A stretch of 64,000 bases of DNA from an uncultured Dehalococcoidia bacterium. GTDB taxonomy: Bacteria > Chloroflexota > Dehalococcoidia > Lucifugimonadales > GCA-2712585. Position 1 is the first letter of the stretch. The number at the start of each line of letters is the position of its first letter. The notes beneath the pieces were generated by a model. That model saw only the letters and a list, made by a program, of their open reading frames with translations, was not told the origin of the DNA and did not search any database. Shown piece by piece: positions 32,823-41,792 of the stretch. The position numbers and the translations under genes are program-made. Where the stretch lies: positions 1,983,141 to 2,047,140 of the forward strand of contig OX638324.1 of assembly GCA_951812825.1 (NCBI GenBank), in the 5' to 3' direction.

Positions 32823-32934
32823 ATTCCCCCCTTTAATATAGTATTTCGCCGACGCTTAGTTTACGAAGTCCGCCATTGCAGCGATTCGGCGCACCACAAG
32901 TTGCCATAAACCGACGAAAAGGTCAAGCAAAATA

Positions 32935-32961
32935 GATACAATGTATCGAATGAGATATAAT
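32935..32961. promoter_or_regulatory. Operator-like dyad and -10 box between the repeat protein and fhs
   Basis: GATACA-A-TGTATC (32935-32947) is a perfect 13-base dyad. Nine bases further right is TATAAT (32956-32961), oriented for fhs; the dyad then covers the -35 position, where no good -35 hexamer is seen. It could be a repressor or activator site for fhs or for the divergent repeat gene. Confidence 0.5.
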
Positions 32962-33066
32962 ATCAACGAATTCCGTCGCTATGTGCTAGCTGTAGTCCGG
33001 CGTGCTATGATGGGCGGGCGCACACGCGCGTTTTTGCCAATAGCACGAGTGGAGCGATGACTTGAG

Positions 33067-34686
33067 ATGCAGCCGATAGCTGAAATTGGGGAGCGGATGG
33101 GGCTGGATCCGACCCACGTCATACCATACGGCAGGTTCAAGGCCAAGATATCTCTGGAGGCGATAAGGGCGGAGGGTTCCAGAGGCGCGCTTGTGGTGGT
33201 CACGGGGATTACGCCGACGCCGGCGGGGGAGGGAAAGACGACAACGACGGTGGGCCTCACCCAGGGGCTTGGTCTTTTGGGGAAGCGGGTGGTTGCAACG
33301 CTGCGCGAGCCCTCGCTGGGACCGATCTTCGGGATCAAGGGGGGCGGGACGGGGGGCGGCGCTTCGCTGGTGGAGCCGGAGGACGAGGTAAACATCCACT
33401 TCACGGGCGACGCCCACGCCGTCGGGTCGGCCCACAACCTGGTTGCAGCGATGACGGACAACGCCGTCCAGCGGGGACAGATTCCCGGGTTTCACCCTTA
33501 CGGCATTACGTGGAGGCGGGTTCTGGAGATGGAAGACCGGGCCCTCAGAAGCGTGGTTACAGGCATAGGAGGTCAGGTAAACGCTCCGCTGAGGGAAACG
33601 GGCTTCGACATTGTGACGGCATCGGAGATAATGGCTATTCTGGCGCTTTCCAGCAGTCTGGAGGACTTACGCGCCCGGCTCAGCCGAATGGTGGTGGGGT
33701 TCAACTCGGTTAACAAGCCGATCACGGCGCAGGACGTGGGGGCGGTCGGCTCGATGATGTCCTTGTTGCGCTTTGCCATACAGCCCAACCTGGTGCAGAC
33801 GACGGAGGGACAGCCGGTAATCGTGCACACGGGGCCGTTCGGGAACATTGCCCACGGGTGCAATTCCGTCATCGCGGACCGATTGGCGCTGGGCTATACG
33901 GACTACGTGATTACGGAAGCGGGATTCGGGTCTGACCTGGGTTTTGAGAAGTTCATGCACATCAAGGCGCGATTCAACGACCTGGAGCCCCAGGCCGCCG
34001 TGCTGGTGGCCTCGGCGCGTGCGCTGAAGTCGCACGGCGGGGTGCGGTTGCGGGACCTTTCGATTCCCAATGAAGAGGCGGTCATTGCCGGCATGGCAAA
34101 CCTGGAACACCACGTGGAGCTGGTCAAGTCCTTCGGGCTGCCTGTGGTGGTGGCGGTGAACGTGTTCCCGCCAGACACGCCGGAGGAGATTGCGCTGGTT
34201 AAGCGGGCGGCGATGGACGCGGGAGCATTTGCCGCCCCGGAAAGCAGGGTGTTTGAGCAAGGGGGCGAGGGAGGCGTGGAGCTTGCCGAGGCCGTGGTGG
34301 AGGCGACAAGGCAGGAAAGTGAGGTAACGTATCTCTATCCCAGGGCCGCGAGCCTGAGGGAGAAAACGTTTGCGCTCGCGCAGAAGGTCTACAATGCCGC
34401 GGACGTGGCGTGGGACCCGGCGGCGCGCCGGCAGTTGAACGCCTACGAGGCGTTGGGTTGGGGGAATCTGCCGGTGTGCATGGCAAAGACGCACCGGTCC
34501 ATATCGCACCTCGCCCGGCTGAAGGGACGTCCTTCCGGCTACACCTTCCAGATTGGGAGCGTGAGGGCTTCGGTGGGAGCGGGATTCATCTATCCCGTTG
34601 CGGGTAACATCGTCACTATGCCGGGACTGCCCCGATCGCCTCGGACGCTCGACGTGGACGAACAGGGGCGGGTCCTCGATCTATAG
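33067..34686 (+). CDS. fhs: Formate--tetrahydrofolate ligase
   Basis: A 539-residue Fhs. The P-loop is TPTPAGEGKTTT at residues 50-60, followed by the REPSLGPIFGIKGG block, the GDAHAVGSAHN segment and the DIVTASEIMAILAL motif, all characteristic. The C-terminus has the GFIYPVAGNIVTMPGLP signature. It makes 10-formyl-tetrahydrofolate from formate, ATP and THF in the cytosol. The length is slightly below the roughly 555-residue norm but all blocks are present. No folD or metF gene is adjacent. A leader of about 100 bases follows the TATAAT at 32956. Confidence 0.96.
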   Translation: MQPIAEIGERMGLDPTHVIPYGRFKAKISLEAIRAEGSRGALVVVTGITPTPAGEGKTTTTVGLTQGLGLLGKRVVATLREPSLGPIFGIKGGGTGGGASLVEPEDEVNIHFTGDAHAVGSAHNLVAAMTDNAVQRGQIPGFHPYGITWRRVLEMEDRALRSVVTGIGGQVNAPLRETGFDIVTASEIMAILALSSSLEDLRARLSRMVVGFNSVNKPITAQDVGAVGSMMSLLRFAIQPNLVQTTEGQPVIVHTGPFGNIAHGCNSVIADRLALGYTDYVITEAGFGSDLGFEKFMHIKARFNDLEPQAAVLVASARALKSHGGVRLRDLSIPNEEAVIAGMANLEHHVELVKSFGLPVVVAVNVFPPDTPEEIALVKRAAMDAGAFAAPESRVFEQGGEGGVELAEAVVEATRQESEVTYLYPRAASLREKTFALAQKVYNAADVAWDPAARRQLNAYEALGWGNLPVCMAKTHRSISHLARLKGRPSGYTFQIGSVRASVGAGFIYPVAGNIVTMPGLPRSPRTLDVDEQGRVLDL

Positions 34687-34863
34687 GGCTTCAAAGGGAG
34701 GGGGTTGGGGTTGTCCGTTTCGGCATTGATGAAACCTGGTGGAGGGCAGACGGAGGGTTGGAAGGGTTGTTACCGCAATGCCGAGCCCAAGTTTACGTTG
34801 ATTTGATACGGAGTATATGGTTACATAACCCGATAGGCCCAGATTACAGAACGGGGAGTGAAC

Positions 34864-36108
34864 ATGAGCAGATTCGTAAGATTTGGTCTAGCCCTCACAA
34901 TTCTTTCTGTGGTTTTTATTCTAGCCGCTACGGGGTGTCAGGCGGAGAGTGAGGAGGAGTCGCCGTTAATCATTGGAAACCTGAACGCCTTCACCGGCTC
35001 GCTGGCGGAGTTCGGGCCGCCGCTGCGTAATGCGGTGGAGCTGGCATCGGAGCACGTGAACCGCGCCGGAGGCGTGAACGGTCAGTCGGTGCTGATCGTA
35101 AGCCGGGACACGGGCGTGAACCCGGTGCAGGGGGTCGACGCGGCCGGCGCGCTTGTCGACGTGGAAAGAGTCGTGGCCATTGTGGGCGCCCTTTCCAGCG
35201 GCGTGACCATTGCAGCTGCCAACGCGGTTACCATACCGAAGGAGACGCTTCTGATTTCCGGCGCGTCTACGGCTCCCAGCATCACCGTGTTGGAGGACGG
35301 GGACTTTGTGTTCAGGACCACGCCTTCCGATGCTTCGCAGGGGGTGGTATTGGCGCGTCTCGCCCGGGAGCAGGGATTCAACCGGATCGGCGTGATGTAC
35401 CTGAACAATGCCTACGGCGAGGGGCTTGCCGACCAGTTAGAAGAGAGCTTCACCGCCCTTGGGGGCACGGTGACGGCGAAGGTGCCTCACGAAGACGTGC
35501 AGCCCACATACGCTTCTGAGCTTGCCAAGGCTACTGCCGGCGGCATCGATGGTCTCGCCGCTCTCAGTTATACGGGCCAAGCCGCCGTCTACGTGCAGGA
35601 AGCGTTGGAGGGCGGCTATGCCAGTCGCTTCCTGCTGGCCGACGGAACAAAGGGCTCCGAGTGGATTGACGATATCGATGCCTGGGCTGCGTTGGAGGGC
35701 ACGATGGGCACTGTCCAGGGCAGTCCCGGCAGCCCGGCAAAGGACGCCTTTGAAACGTCTTACCTGGAGACCTATGGAGTGGAGGTTAGCCATCCCTTCA
35801 TGGCGGAGCACTACGACGCCACGATTCTCGTCGCCCTTGCAGCGGCGAAGGCTGGGACGAACACCGACTCCGGGGCCATCCGCGACGCGTTCCGGGACGT
35901 GGCGAATTCTCCCGGCGAGGTTATCGGCCCCGGCCGGGCTGAAATTGCGCGAGCGTTGGAGCTGATTGCCGAGGGGGAGGACATCAACTACAACGGAGCC
36001 GGCGGAGACATCGAGTTCGACGAGAACGGAGACGTTGTTGGCACCATCGAGATCTGGACCATTTCCGGCGGGGAGATTAAGTCCACTGGGCGGTTTGAGC
36101 TGCCCTAA
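34864..36108 (+). CDS. Branched-chain amino acid-type ABC substrate-binding lipoprotein (LivJ-like)
   Basis: A 414-residue type I periplasmic-binding protein. The signal ends in the lipobox AATGC (Cys25). The mature part begins IIGNLNAFTGSLAEFGPPLRNA, the usual Leu/Ile/Val-binding-protein opening, and contains a VGALSSGVT ligand loop and the GFNRIGVMYLNNAYG second-lobe entry. ATG 34864 is chosen over GTG 34858 because GGGGAG then has five-base spacing. It faces the livM gene tail to tail, and with the four liv genes it completes an importer. The ligand may be amino acids, amides or other small polar compounds. Confidence 0.9.
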   Translation: MSRFVRFGLALTILSVVFILAATGCQAESEEESPLIIGNLNAFTGSLAEFGPPLRNAVELASEHVNRAGGVNGQSVLIVSRDTGVNPVQGVDAAGALVDVERVVAIVGALSSGVTIAAANAVTIPKETLLISGASTAPSITVLEDGDFVFRTTPSDASQGVVLARLAREQGFNRIGVMYLNNAYGEGLADQLEESFTALGGTVTAKVPHEDVQPTYASELAKATAGGIDGLAALSYTGQAAVYVQEALEGGYASRFLLADGTKGSEWIDDIDAWAALEGTMGTVQGSPGSPAKDAFETSYLETYGVEVSHPFMAEHYDATILVALAAAKAGTNTDSGAIRDAFRDVANSPGEVIGPGRAEIARALELIAEGEDINYNGAGGDIEFDENGDVVGTIEIWTISGGEIKSTGRFELP

Positions 36109-36147
36109 TCCATTTGTGCGTCCACCCTAATCCTAACCGCAACTACC

Positions 36148-36173
36148 GGGGCAGGTTTGAAACCTGCCCCTAC
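36148..36173. repeat. REP-like palindrome overlapping the livM stop codon
   Basis: Arms GGGGCAGGTTT and AAACCTGCCCC with one central base (36148-36170), followed by TAC. The last base of the palindrome and the next two supply the TAG stop of livM on the minus strand. It may also terminate both convergent genes. Confidence 0.65.
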
Positions 36174-37195
36174 TCCTTCGGATTCCCACCTTCCTTGACA
36201 GGCGTATGGGACGACGCCCCAACCACCCTCGATACCCTTCGGGTCTCGCCCAGGATTCCACCGGGCCTTATGAGAATCACCCCGACTATCAGGACACCTA
36301 TCATGAAGAAGCGGAAGTTGGGGTCGGCGAAGAACCAGGGGAGGAACTGGGTGCCGGACCAGATGCCCCACACGACGAAGGCGCCGAGAAGGGCTCCACG
36401 GTTGTTTCCTGAGCCGCCGACCATGAGCATGGCCCAGATCACGAAGGTGGCCAGGAGCGGGTCGAAGGTGATGGGGGAGATGAAGCGCACGTGATGGGCG
36501 TACAGCGCGCCGCCGATGCCCATGATTATCCCGCCGAGGATGAAGGCTTGGAGCTTGAAAGAGTAGACGTCTTTCCCGCTGGACTGAGCCGCCACTTCGT
36601 CTTCCCGGATGGCCCTCAGTACGCGTCCCCAGGGGGAATTGACCACGCGCTGCACGGCGAGATAGAGCAGCGCGAGTACGACCAGTACCACGACCAGGAA
36701 GAGGTAGTCGTAGTTGGCGGGGGAAACCAGGTCTCCGAGGAACTCGGGTATCCGGTAGAGGCCCTTTGAGCCGTTGGCGATCCACTTTTCGTTGAGGAAC
36801 ATCAGCCGCACGGCTTCGGCGATTCCGAGGGTGGCGATGGCGAGGTAGTCGCCACTGAGTCGCAGCGTCAGACGGCCGACGGCGTAAGCGACGATTCCGC
36901 AAACCAACGCGACGGCAGCGAGGGAAAGAATGAACCAAAAGTCGATTCCCCAGTCCAGGTAGGGCAGGCCGGCGAGATTGCCCCCGAAGATGAAATCCTC
37001 CACCTGAGCGGCGTCGGGCGCGGGGGTTGTCAGGAGGGCGGTGGTGTAGGCTCCGAGGGCGAAGAAACCGGCGATGCCGGCGTTGAATAGGCCGGTGAAT
37101 CCCCACTGGACGTTCAGGCCCAGAGAGAAGATGCCGTAGATTCCAACCATGATGAAGAAGCCGACCAGGTAGTTGAGAACGCCGGCTAGCTCCAC
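36170..37195 (-). CDS. livM: ABC transporter permease LivM
   Basis: A 341-residue inner-membrane permease with about eight to ten helices. The cytoplasmic-loop block SGDYLAIATLGIAEAVRL and the later NSPWGRVLRAIREDEVAAQSSG are the LivM coupling signature. It pairs with LivH to move the LivJ-like ligand. It is the last gene of livG-livF-livH-livM on the minus strand, starting 16 bases after livH. Its stop codon overlaps a REP-like palindrome, so the C-terminal residues (PVKEGGNPKE) may be repeat-derived. Confidence 0.92.
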   Translation of the reverse strand: MELAGVLNYLVGFFIMVGIYGIFSLGLNVQWGFTGLFNAGIAGFFALGAYTTALLTTPAPDAAQVEDFIFGGNLAGLPYLDWGIDFWFILSLAAVALVCGIVAYAVGRLTLRLSGDYLAIATLGIAEAVRLMFLNEKWIANGSKGLYRIPEFLGDLVSPANYDYLFLVVVLVVLALLYLAVQRVVNSPWGRVLRAIREDEVAAQSSGKDVYSFKLQAFILGGIIMGIGGALYAHHVRFISPITFDPLLATFVIWAMLMVGGSGNNRGALLGAFVVWGIWSGTQFLPWFFADPNFRFFMIGVLIVGVILIRPGGILGETRRVSRVVGASSHTPVKEGGNPKE

Positions 37196-37211
37196 TTCGT
37201 CACCTCCCTTC

Positions 37212-38267
37212 TCAACGTCCTGAGCCCGCCATTGTGAAGAGGCCTTTGGGCCTGATCAGCAGGACGGCGATCATCATGGCGAAGGCAACCGCGGGCTTGT
37301 AGCTGGGGTTCATCCACTGGGTGGAGACCTCCGACGTTACGCCGATGGCGAAGGCCGCCGCCAGCGCTCCGTAGGGGTTGCCGATGCCACCGAGAATGAC
37401 AGCGGAAAACACGGGTATGAGGAATTTCCAGCCCATGATGGGGAGCAGTTGGCCCTGGAACACGGCGAGGAGGACGCCCGCCGTGGCTGCCAGAGCCGCG
37501 CCGATGCCCCATGTCCACCAGGTGACGCCGCGGGTGCCTATGCCGCTGACCAGGGCCAGTTCCGGGTTGTCCGCCGTGGCCCGCATAGCTTTGCCGATTC
37601 TGGTGCGGGTCAGGACCAGGTAGACTGTCACCACCAGGGCTACGGCCATCAGGGCAATGAAGATGGCGTCTGGGGGTATGCGAACGTCCATGGGGAGATG
37701 AAAGACCTGCTTGGACTCACGAGGGTATGTCTCAATGTCGCCGCCCCATATCATCTGAACCAAGCCTCTGAGAGCGATGGCCACGCCCATGGAGGACATG
37801 CTCATGAAGAGGTCGCTGACCCCCCTGTCTCTTAGTCGACGGTAGACGAACCTGTCCAGGAGGATGGCGCCTGCAATTACCACAATGGCTGCCACGGGAA
37901 GGGCGATGAGGAGGGTGAAGCCGAAGGTGAAGGGGCCGAAACCATCACTGGTGACGCCCAGCCAGGGAAAGAAGCTGGCCGTGAGGAAGAGGGCCACGTA
38001 GGCGCCCATGGTCATGTAGTCACCGTGGGCGAAGTTGGCGAAGTGGAGGATGCCGTAGATGAGGGTGAGGCCCACGGCCCCAAGGGCTATGATGGCGCCG
38101 AGGAAGACGCCGTTTACGACGAGGCCCATGTGGACGAAGGGCAGCAGCCCGATTGCCAACGCCGCGAGGACTATGGCCACGGTGGTGTGGCCGGGAGACC
38201 ATTGGCGTCGAATAGGGCCGGCGAGCCTGCTTAGGGGGGACAGCCTGGTTTCGAGCGGGCGGGTCAC
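37212..38267 (-). CDS. livH: ABC transporter permease LivH
   Basis: A 351-residue permease. An unusually long N-terminal stretch (about 60 residues, one extra hydrophobic segment at 28-46) precedes the standard LivH start VNGVFLGAIIALGAVGLTLIYGILHFANFAHGDYM, cited here in short blocks. The coupling block GKAMRATADNPELALVSGI is intact. It forms the translocation channel with LivM. Three bases separate its start from the livF stop. The long N-terminus may be an extra helix or an upstream-placed start. Confidence 0.92.
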   Translation of the reverse strand: MTRPLETRLSPLSRLAGPIRRQWSPGHTTVAIVLAALAIGLLPFVHMGLVVNGVFLGAIIALGAVGLTLIYGILHFANFAHGDYMTMGAYVALFLTASFFPWLGVTSDGFGPFTFGFTLLIALPVAAIVVIAGAILLDRFVYRRLRDRGVSDLFMSMSSMGVAIALRGLVQMIWGGDIETYPRESKQVFHLPMDVRIPPDAIFIALMAVALVVTVYLVLTRTRIGKAMRATADNPELALVSGIGTRGVTWWTWGIGAALAATAGVLLAVFQGQLLPIMGWKFLIPVFSAVILGGIGNPYGALAAAFAIGVTSEVSTQWMNPSYKPAVAFAMMIAVLLIRPKGLFTMAGSGR

Positions 38268-38270
38268 GTT

Positions 38271-38975
38271 TCAGCCGCCCAGATAGAGACGGGATACTTC
38301 CGGGTTGTCCAGCAGGGCGCTGCCCTTGTCTTCCAGGCGGTTTTCGCCGGAGACGAGGACGTAGCCCCTGTTGGATACGGAGAGGGCTTGGCGGGCGTTC
38401 TGCTCCACGAGGAGCACGGAAACGCCGCTGCGGTTGATTTCCAGGACTCGGTCCAGGACGAGGTAGACCATTGCGGGGGCTAGGCCTGCGAAAGGCTCGT
38501 CCAGCAGGATCAGGGTTGGGTCCAGCATCAACGCGCGGGCAATGGCGAGCATCTGCCGCTGCCCGCCGGAGAGGCTGCCTGCCCTGCGGCCCGGGTCAAG
38601 GGCGAGGTCAGGGAAGAAGCGGTACATTTCCTCGATGCGCCAGGTAAAGTCGTCCTTTCGCAGAAAAGCGCCCATTTCCAGGTTCTCGCGGATGCTGAGG
38701 GTGGGAAAGACGTTTCTGGTCTGGGGGACGAAGCATAGACCGGTTCGAGCTATCTGCTCAGGAGGCGTTGAGGATATGTCCTTACCACGGAAGTTGACGG
38801 TCCCATCCCAGACGTTCACCAGGCCAGCGACGGTCTTCATTAGGGTGGACTTGCCGCAGCCGTTGGGGCCGATAATGGTCACGATTTCTCCGTCATCGAT
38901 GGTCAGGGACACGCCGTGGAGTATCTCCGTTTGGCCGTATCCGGAGACCACCGCGGAGACTTCAAGGAGAGCCAC
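38271..38975 (-). CDS. livF: ABC transporter ATP-binding protein LivF
   Basis: A 234-residue ATPase. Walker A GPNGCGKST, signature LSGGQRQMLAIARAL, Walker B LILLDEPFAGLAP and the C-terminal LLVEQNARQAL block are all present and match LivF. It powers branched-chain amino acid-type uptake with LivG. Its start overlaps the livG end by 14 bases, which suggests translational coupling. Confidence 0.94.
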   Translation of the reverse strand: MALLEVSAVVSGYGQTEILHGVSLTIDDGEIVTIIGPNGCGKSTLMKTVAGLVNVWDGTVNFRGKDISSTPPEQIARTGLCFVPQTRNVFPTLSIRENLEMGAFLRKDDFTWRIEEMYRFFPDLALDPGRRAGSLSGGQRQMLAIARALMLDPTLILLDEPFAGLAPAMVYLVLDRVLEINRSGVSVLLVEQNARQALSVSNRGYVLVSGENRLEDKGSALLDNPEVSRLYLGG

Positions 38976-39750
38976 GGTTCAATCCTCCCAGGTAGGCTTC
39001 CATGACCAGAGGGTTGTTCTGGATTTCCGTGGGGGTCCCCTTGGCGATGACTGCGCCGTTAGCCATGACAATGATTTGGTCGCACATTGCCATGACGAAG
39101 CCCATGTCGTGCTCAATGATGGCGAAGGTGACGTTTCGTTCGGCGCTGGCCAGGAGGATGCTTTTGGAGATGTTTCGCAGCAGGGTGCGGTTCACACCGG
39201 CGCCGGGTTCATCGAGGAGGACCATCCTGGGTTCGGCCATGAGGGTGCGTCCGAGCTCCAACAGCTTCTTCTGACCGCCGGAGAGATTGCCTGCGTATTC
39301 GTCGGCGAGGTGGGACAGGGTGAGCATTTCCAGGACGTCACGGGCCTGGGTAGATATGCGGTCCTCATCCTGGGCTACCCTGCCGGGCCGGAACCAGGAG
39401 GCCCAGAGCTTTTCGCCCATCTGCTGAGCCGGAACCAGCATGAGGTTTTCCATGACGGTCATTCGCTGCATCTCGCGGGGGATCTGGAAGGTGCGGACCA
39501 AGCCCAGGCCGAAGGTCCGGTGCATACCCCAACCTTCGATGCGACGCCCGTAGAAGGCTATGCTGCCGCCGGTGGGGCGCATGGCGCCGGATACGACGTT
39601 GAAGAGGGTGGTCTTACCGGCGCCGTTGGGACCGATGATGCCCGTGATGTGGCCGGGTTCGATGTCTAGGGTGCAATGGTCCAGCGCACGAACGCCGCCG
39701 AAGTCCTTCACCAGGTCACGTACTTCCAGGATGGGCGTTGGGACTGCCAA
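38962..39750 (-). CDS. livG: ABC transporter ATP-binding protein LivG
   Basis: A 262-residue ATPase, first gene of the liv operon. Walker A GPNGAGKTT, the LivG-specific insert around GLVRTFQIPREMQRMTVMENL, the signature LSGGQKKLLELGRTL and Walker B MVLLDEPGAGVNR are present, with the switch His in IIEHDMGFV. It works with LivF. The ATG at 39750 is the start. Confidence 0.94.
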   Translation of the reverse strand: MAVPTPILEVRDLVKDFGGVRALDHCTLDIEPGHITGIIGPNGAGKTTLFNVVSGAMRPTGGSIAFYGRRIEGWGMHRTFGLGLVRTFQIPREMQRMTVMENLMLVPAQQMGEKLWASWFRPGRVAQDEDRISTQARDVLEMLTLSHLADEYAGNLSGGQKKLLELGRTLMAEPRMVLLDEPGAGVNRTLLRNISKSILLASAERNVTFAIIEHDMGFVMAMCDQIIVMANGAVIAKGTPTEIQNNPLVMEAYLGGLNRGSP

Positions 39751-39845
39751 AGCGTTGCCGTCCTACTTTCCGGTTGGAGTTACGCCAACTCTAACATACG
39801 GGGTATCAATTCAGTAGATTGTGACCTGGAATTGTGGAGTTCGGC

Positions 39846-39875
39846 TTGACCTCGCTTGTGTTAAGGACACATAAT
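39846..39875 (+). promoter_or_regulatory. Promoter of the PanE-like gene
   Basis: TTGACC (39846-39851), an 18-base spacer and CATAAT (39870-39875), about 60 bases before ATG 39937. Confidence 0.55.
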
Positions 39876-39936
39876 CCAATCCTGATTCGGACAAGATTGC
39901 ACTGTAGGACGCCGTTCAAAAAGGAAAGGAGTTCCC

Positions 39937-40947
39937 ATGAACATCACCGTATACGGGGCGGGAGCCATTGGAGGAATTACCGGAGCGAAAGTGGCCATGG
40001 CCGGCCATGACGTGACCTTCGTTGACAAGGTCCCGGAGCACGTGGACCTAATCAACCGGGAGGGGCTACTTGTGACGGGAGTGAGCGAGGAGCGGGTGCG
40101 TGCGCCGGCGCTGCTGCCCGAGGAGATGGAGGGGCATCTGGAGACTGTGTTTCTGTGCACGAAAGCGCAGGATACGGCGGCGTCCATGGAAACTCTTATG
40201 CCTCACATAGGCCCTGAGACGACGGTGGTTTCGTTGCAGAACGGTCTGAACGAGGAGCTTATTGCGAGCCTGATCGGCGCGCAGCGGACAGTGGGGTGCC
40301 TGGTGAATTGGGGAGGGGACTACATCGAGCCGGGGCATATTCTGTACGGTGGGGACGGGCCGATGCGCATCGGCGAGTTGGACGGTTCCATGACGGAGAG
40401 GATAGTGGAGCTTCAGAAAGTGCTGGACAACGTGGCCGAGACGACAATCACGCCCAACATCTTTGGACATCTGTGGTCGAAGGTAATCTGGGGGTGCTTC
40501 TATATCGGCAACGCACTGGGGACCTCGACCGTCGTAGAGTTGTTGAGAACGGAAAGGAATCGACCGATTCTGCTGGGGTTGTTCAAGGAGGGAGTGGAGG
40601 TGGCGGAGGCCGACGGGGTGAAGCTGGAGGCGTTGAATGAGCACCATTTCAATCCGCCGGAGTTGGTGAGGGCCGACCCTGAGGTGGCGCTGCCCCTGTT
40701 TGGCAAGATGGCAGCCGCCTTCGAGGGGCACGTAAAGGTGTACTCGGGTCCGTGGAGGGACGTGGCGGTTCGGAAGCGTCCGACGGAGGTGGACTACATC
40801 ATCGGGCCGATCGTTCAGAAGGGTGCGGAGCACGGGGTGGCAACGCCAATGAACGATAAGCTGGTGGAGCTGATCAAGGAGATTGAGCGGGGCGAACGGG
40901 TGCAGGATAACGCCAACTTGTGGGAGTTGGAGCCGCTGTTGGCATAA
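39937..40947 (+). CDS. Ketopantoate reductase family protein (PanE/ApbA-like)
   Basis: A 336-residue NADP-dependent dehydrogenase. The cofactor motif GAGAIGG is at residues 7-13, the CTKAQDTAAS block and SLQNGLNE (with the conserved Asn) are typical, and a helical C-terminal domain holds KVIWGCFYIGNALG with the catalytic-type Lys. The family reduces 2-dehydropantoate to pantoate for coenzyme A synthesis; many paralogs act on other 2-keto acids. No panB or panC gene is near. The start follows AAAGGAAAGGAG at good spacing. The next gene begins five bases after its stop. Confidence 0.83.
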   Translation: MNITVYGAGAIGGITGAKVAMAGHDVTFVDKVPEHVDLINREGLLVTGVSEERVRAPALLPEEMEGHLETVFLCTKAQDTAASMETLMPHIGPETTVVSLQNGLNEELIASLIGAQRTVGCLVNWGGDYIEPGHILYGGDGPMRIGELDGSMTERIVELQKVLDNVAETTITPNIFGHLWSKVIWGCFYIGNALGTSTVVELLRTERNRPILLGLFKEGVEVAEADGVKLEALNEHHFNPPELVRADPEVALPLFGKMAAAFEGHVKVYSGPWRDVAVRKRPTEVDYIIGPIVQKGAEHGVATPMNDKLVELIKEIERGERVQDNANLWELEPLLA

Positions 40948-40952
40948 GGCTG

Positions 40953-41573
40953 ATGGACAGGAATAGCGTTTTTCAGGCACTGGTGTGGGCCGCCTCGTTC
41001 GTTGGGCTACTGGTCGGCTACATCATGGTGAGCATGTGGTTGACTGGAGACACCTTTGGAGAGTCCGTCAGGACTTTCCAGGCGATCGTCACGGCGGTAG
41101 CCATAGCGATAGCGGCCGCGTTTGCGGTCTTCAAGCTGCAGATTTTCCGAGTATTTGCGCCTCATCTGACCATCACGCAGAAGGTTTCGCACAGGCGGAT
41201 TGGGGAGAGCTATGTGCATATTGACGTGTCCGTGAGTCTACACAATAGGTCAAAGGTCAAGGTAGATCTGATTGAAGGTCTTTTCCTCCTCCAGAAGATT
41301 GCGCCCATGGAAGACCAGGATGTGGCGGCTCTCCATGCACAGGTTTTCGTAGACCGGACTTATGAGGACATACTGTGGCCAGTCATTGACGAGGTGCATC
41401 GGTCTTGGAGAGATCACACGTTGGTCATAGAACCCGGCGAGTCATATCAAGAAGCTTGCGAATTCATTGTAGATGCGACTGTAAAGTCCGTTCTGGTCTA
41501 TACTTACTTTTACAATCCCTTTTCGTCGGCGTCTAAGGGTTGGGGCGCCACTACAATCCATGACATCGCGTGA
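40953..41573 (+). CDS. Hypothetical membrane protein with two N-terminal helices
   Basis: A 206-residue protein. Two hydrophobic segments (about residues 10-31 and 43-66) are followed by a soluble, beta-rich-looking domain of about 140 residues with no motif I recognise. ATG 40953 is chosen because it comes just after the PanE-like stop and has AAGG upstream; an earlier in-frame start at 40920 overlaps that gene. It may be co-transcribed with the reductase, but no functional link is evident. Confidence 0.7.
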   Translation: MDRNSVFQALVWAASFVGLLVGYIMVSMWLTGDTFGESVRTFQAIVTAVAIAIAAAFAVFKLQIFRVFAPHLTITQKVSHRRIGESYVHIDVSVSLHNRSKVKVDLIEGLFLLQKIAPMEDQDVAALHAQVFVDRTYEDILWPVIDEVHRSWRDHTLVIEPGESYQEACEFIVDATVKSVLVYTYFYNPFSSASKGWGATTIHDIA

Positions 41574-41579
41574 TATAAT
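41571..41579 (+). promoter_or_regulatory. Extended -10 promoter of the small ORF/amidohydrolase run
   Basis: TGATATAAT is a perfect extended -10 (TGn plus TATAAT), 25 bases before the small ORF start at 41604. No clear -35 is seen, as is common for extended -10 promoters. Confidence 0.6.
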
Positions 41580-41603
41580 CAAATCGCACAGGAGAGTCGT
41601 ATC

Positions 41604-41777
41604 ATGTCAAACAAAAACAACCTCGGCAACGACGATGCGAAGTCTCGTACGGGACCTGAGGTGAGACGCGCAGTTGAGATGCCACCAGTAAAGTACGGAG
41701 TCCCGCCGAAGCAAATTCCCGTCAGAACCCCGCAATCAGGGAAGTCGCCGGGGCCACCGCCAGTCAAGAAAACATAG
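41604..41777 (+). CDS. Small Pro/Lys-rich protein (57 residues), unknown
   Basis: The ORF from ATG 41604 to TAG 41777 encodes 57 residues with a polar N-terminus (MSNKNNLGNDDAKSR) and a Pro/Lys-rich tail (PGPPPVKKT). GGAGAG lies seven bases upstream and an extended -10 promoter a little further. It ends 15 bases before the amidohydrolase at 41793, which has its own AAAGGAG site. No cysteine, signal or helix pattern is visible; it is probably unstructured. The initiation signals are good, but coding is not proved. Confidence 0.55.
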   Translation: MSNKNNLGNDDAKSRTGPEVRRAVEMPPVKYGVPPKQIPVRTPQSGKSPGPPPVKKT

Positions 41778-41792
41778 GCAAAGGAGAAGGGC

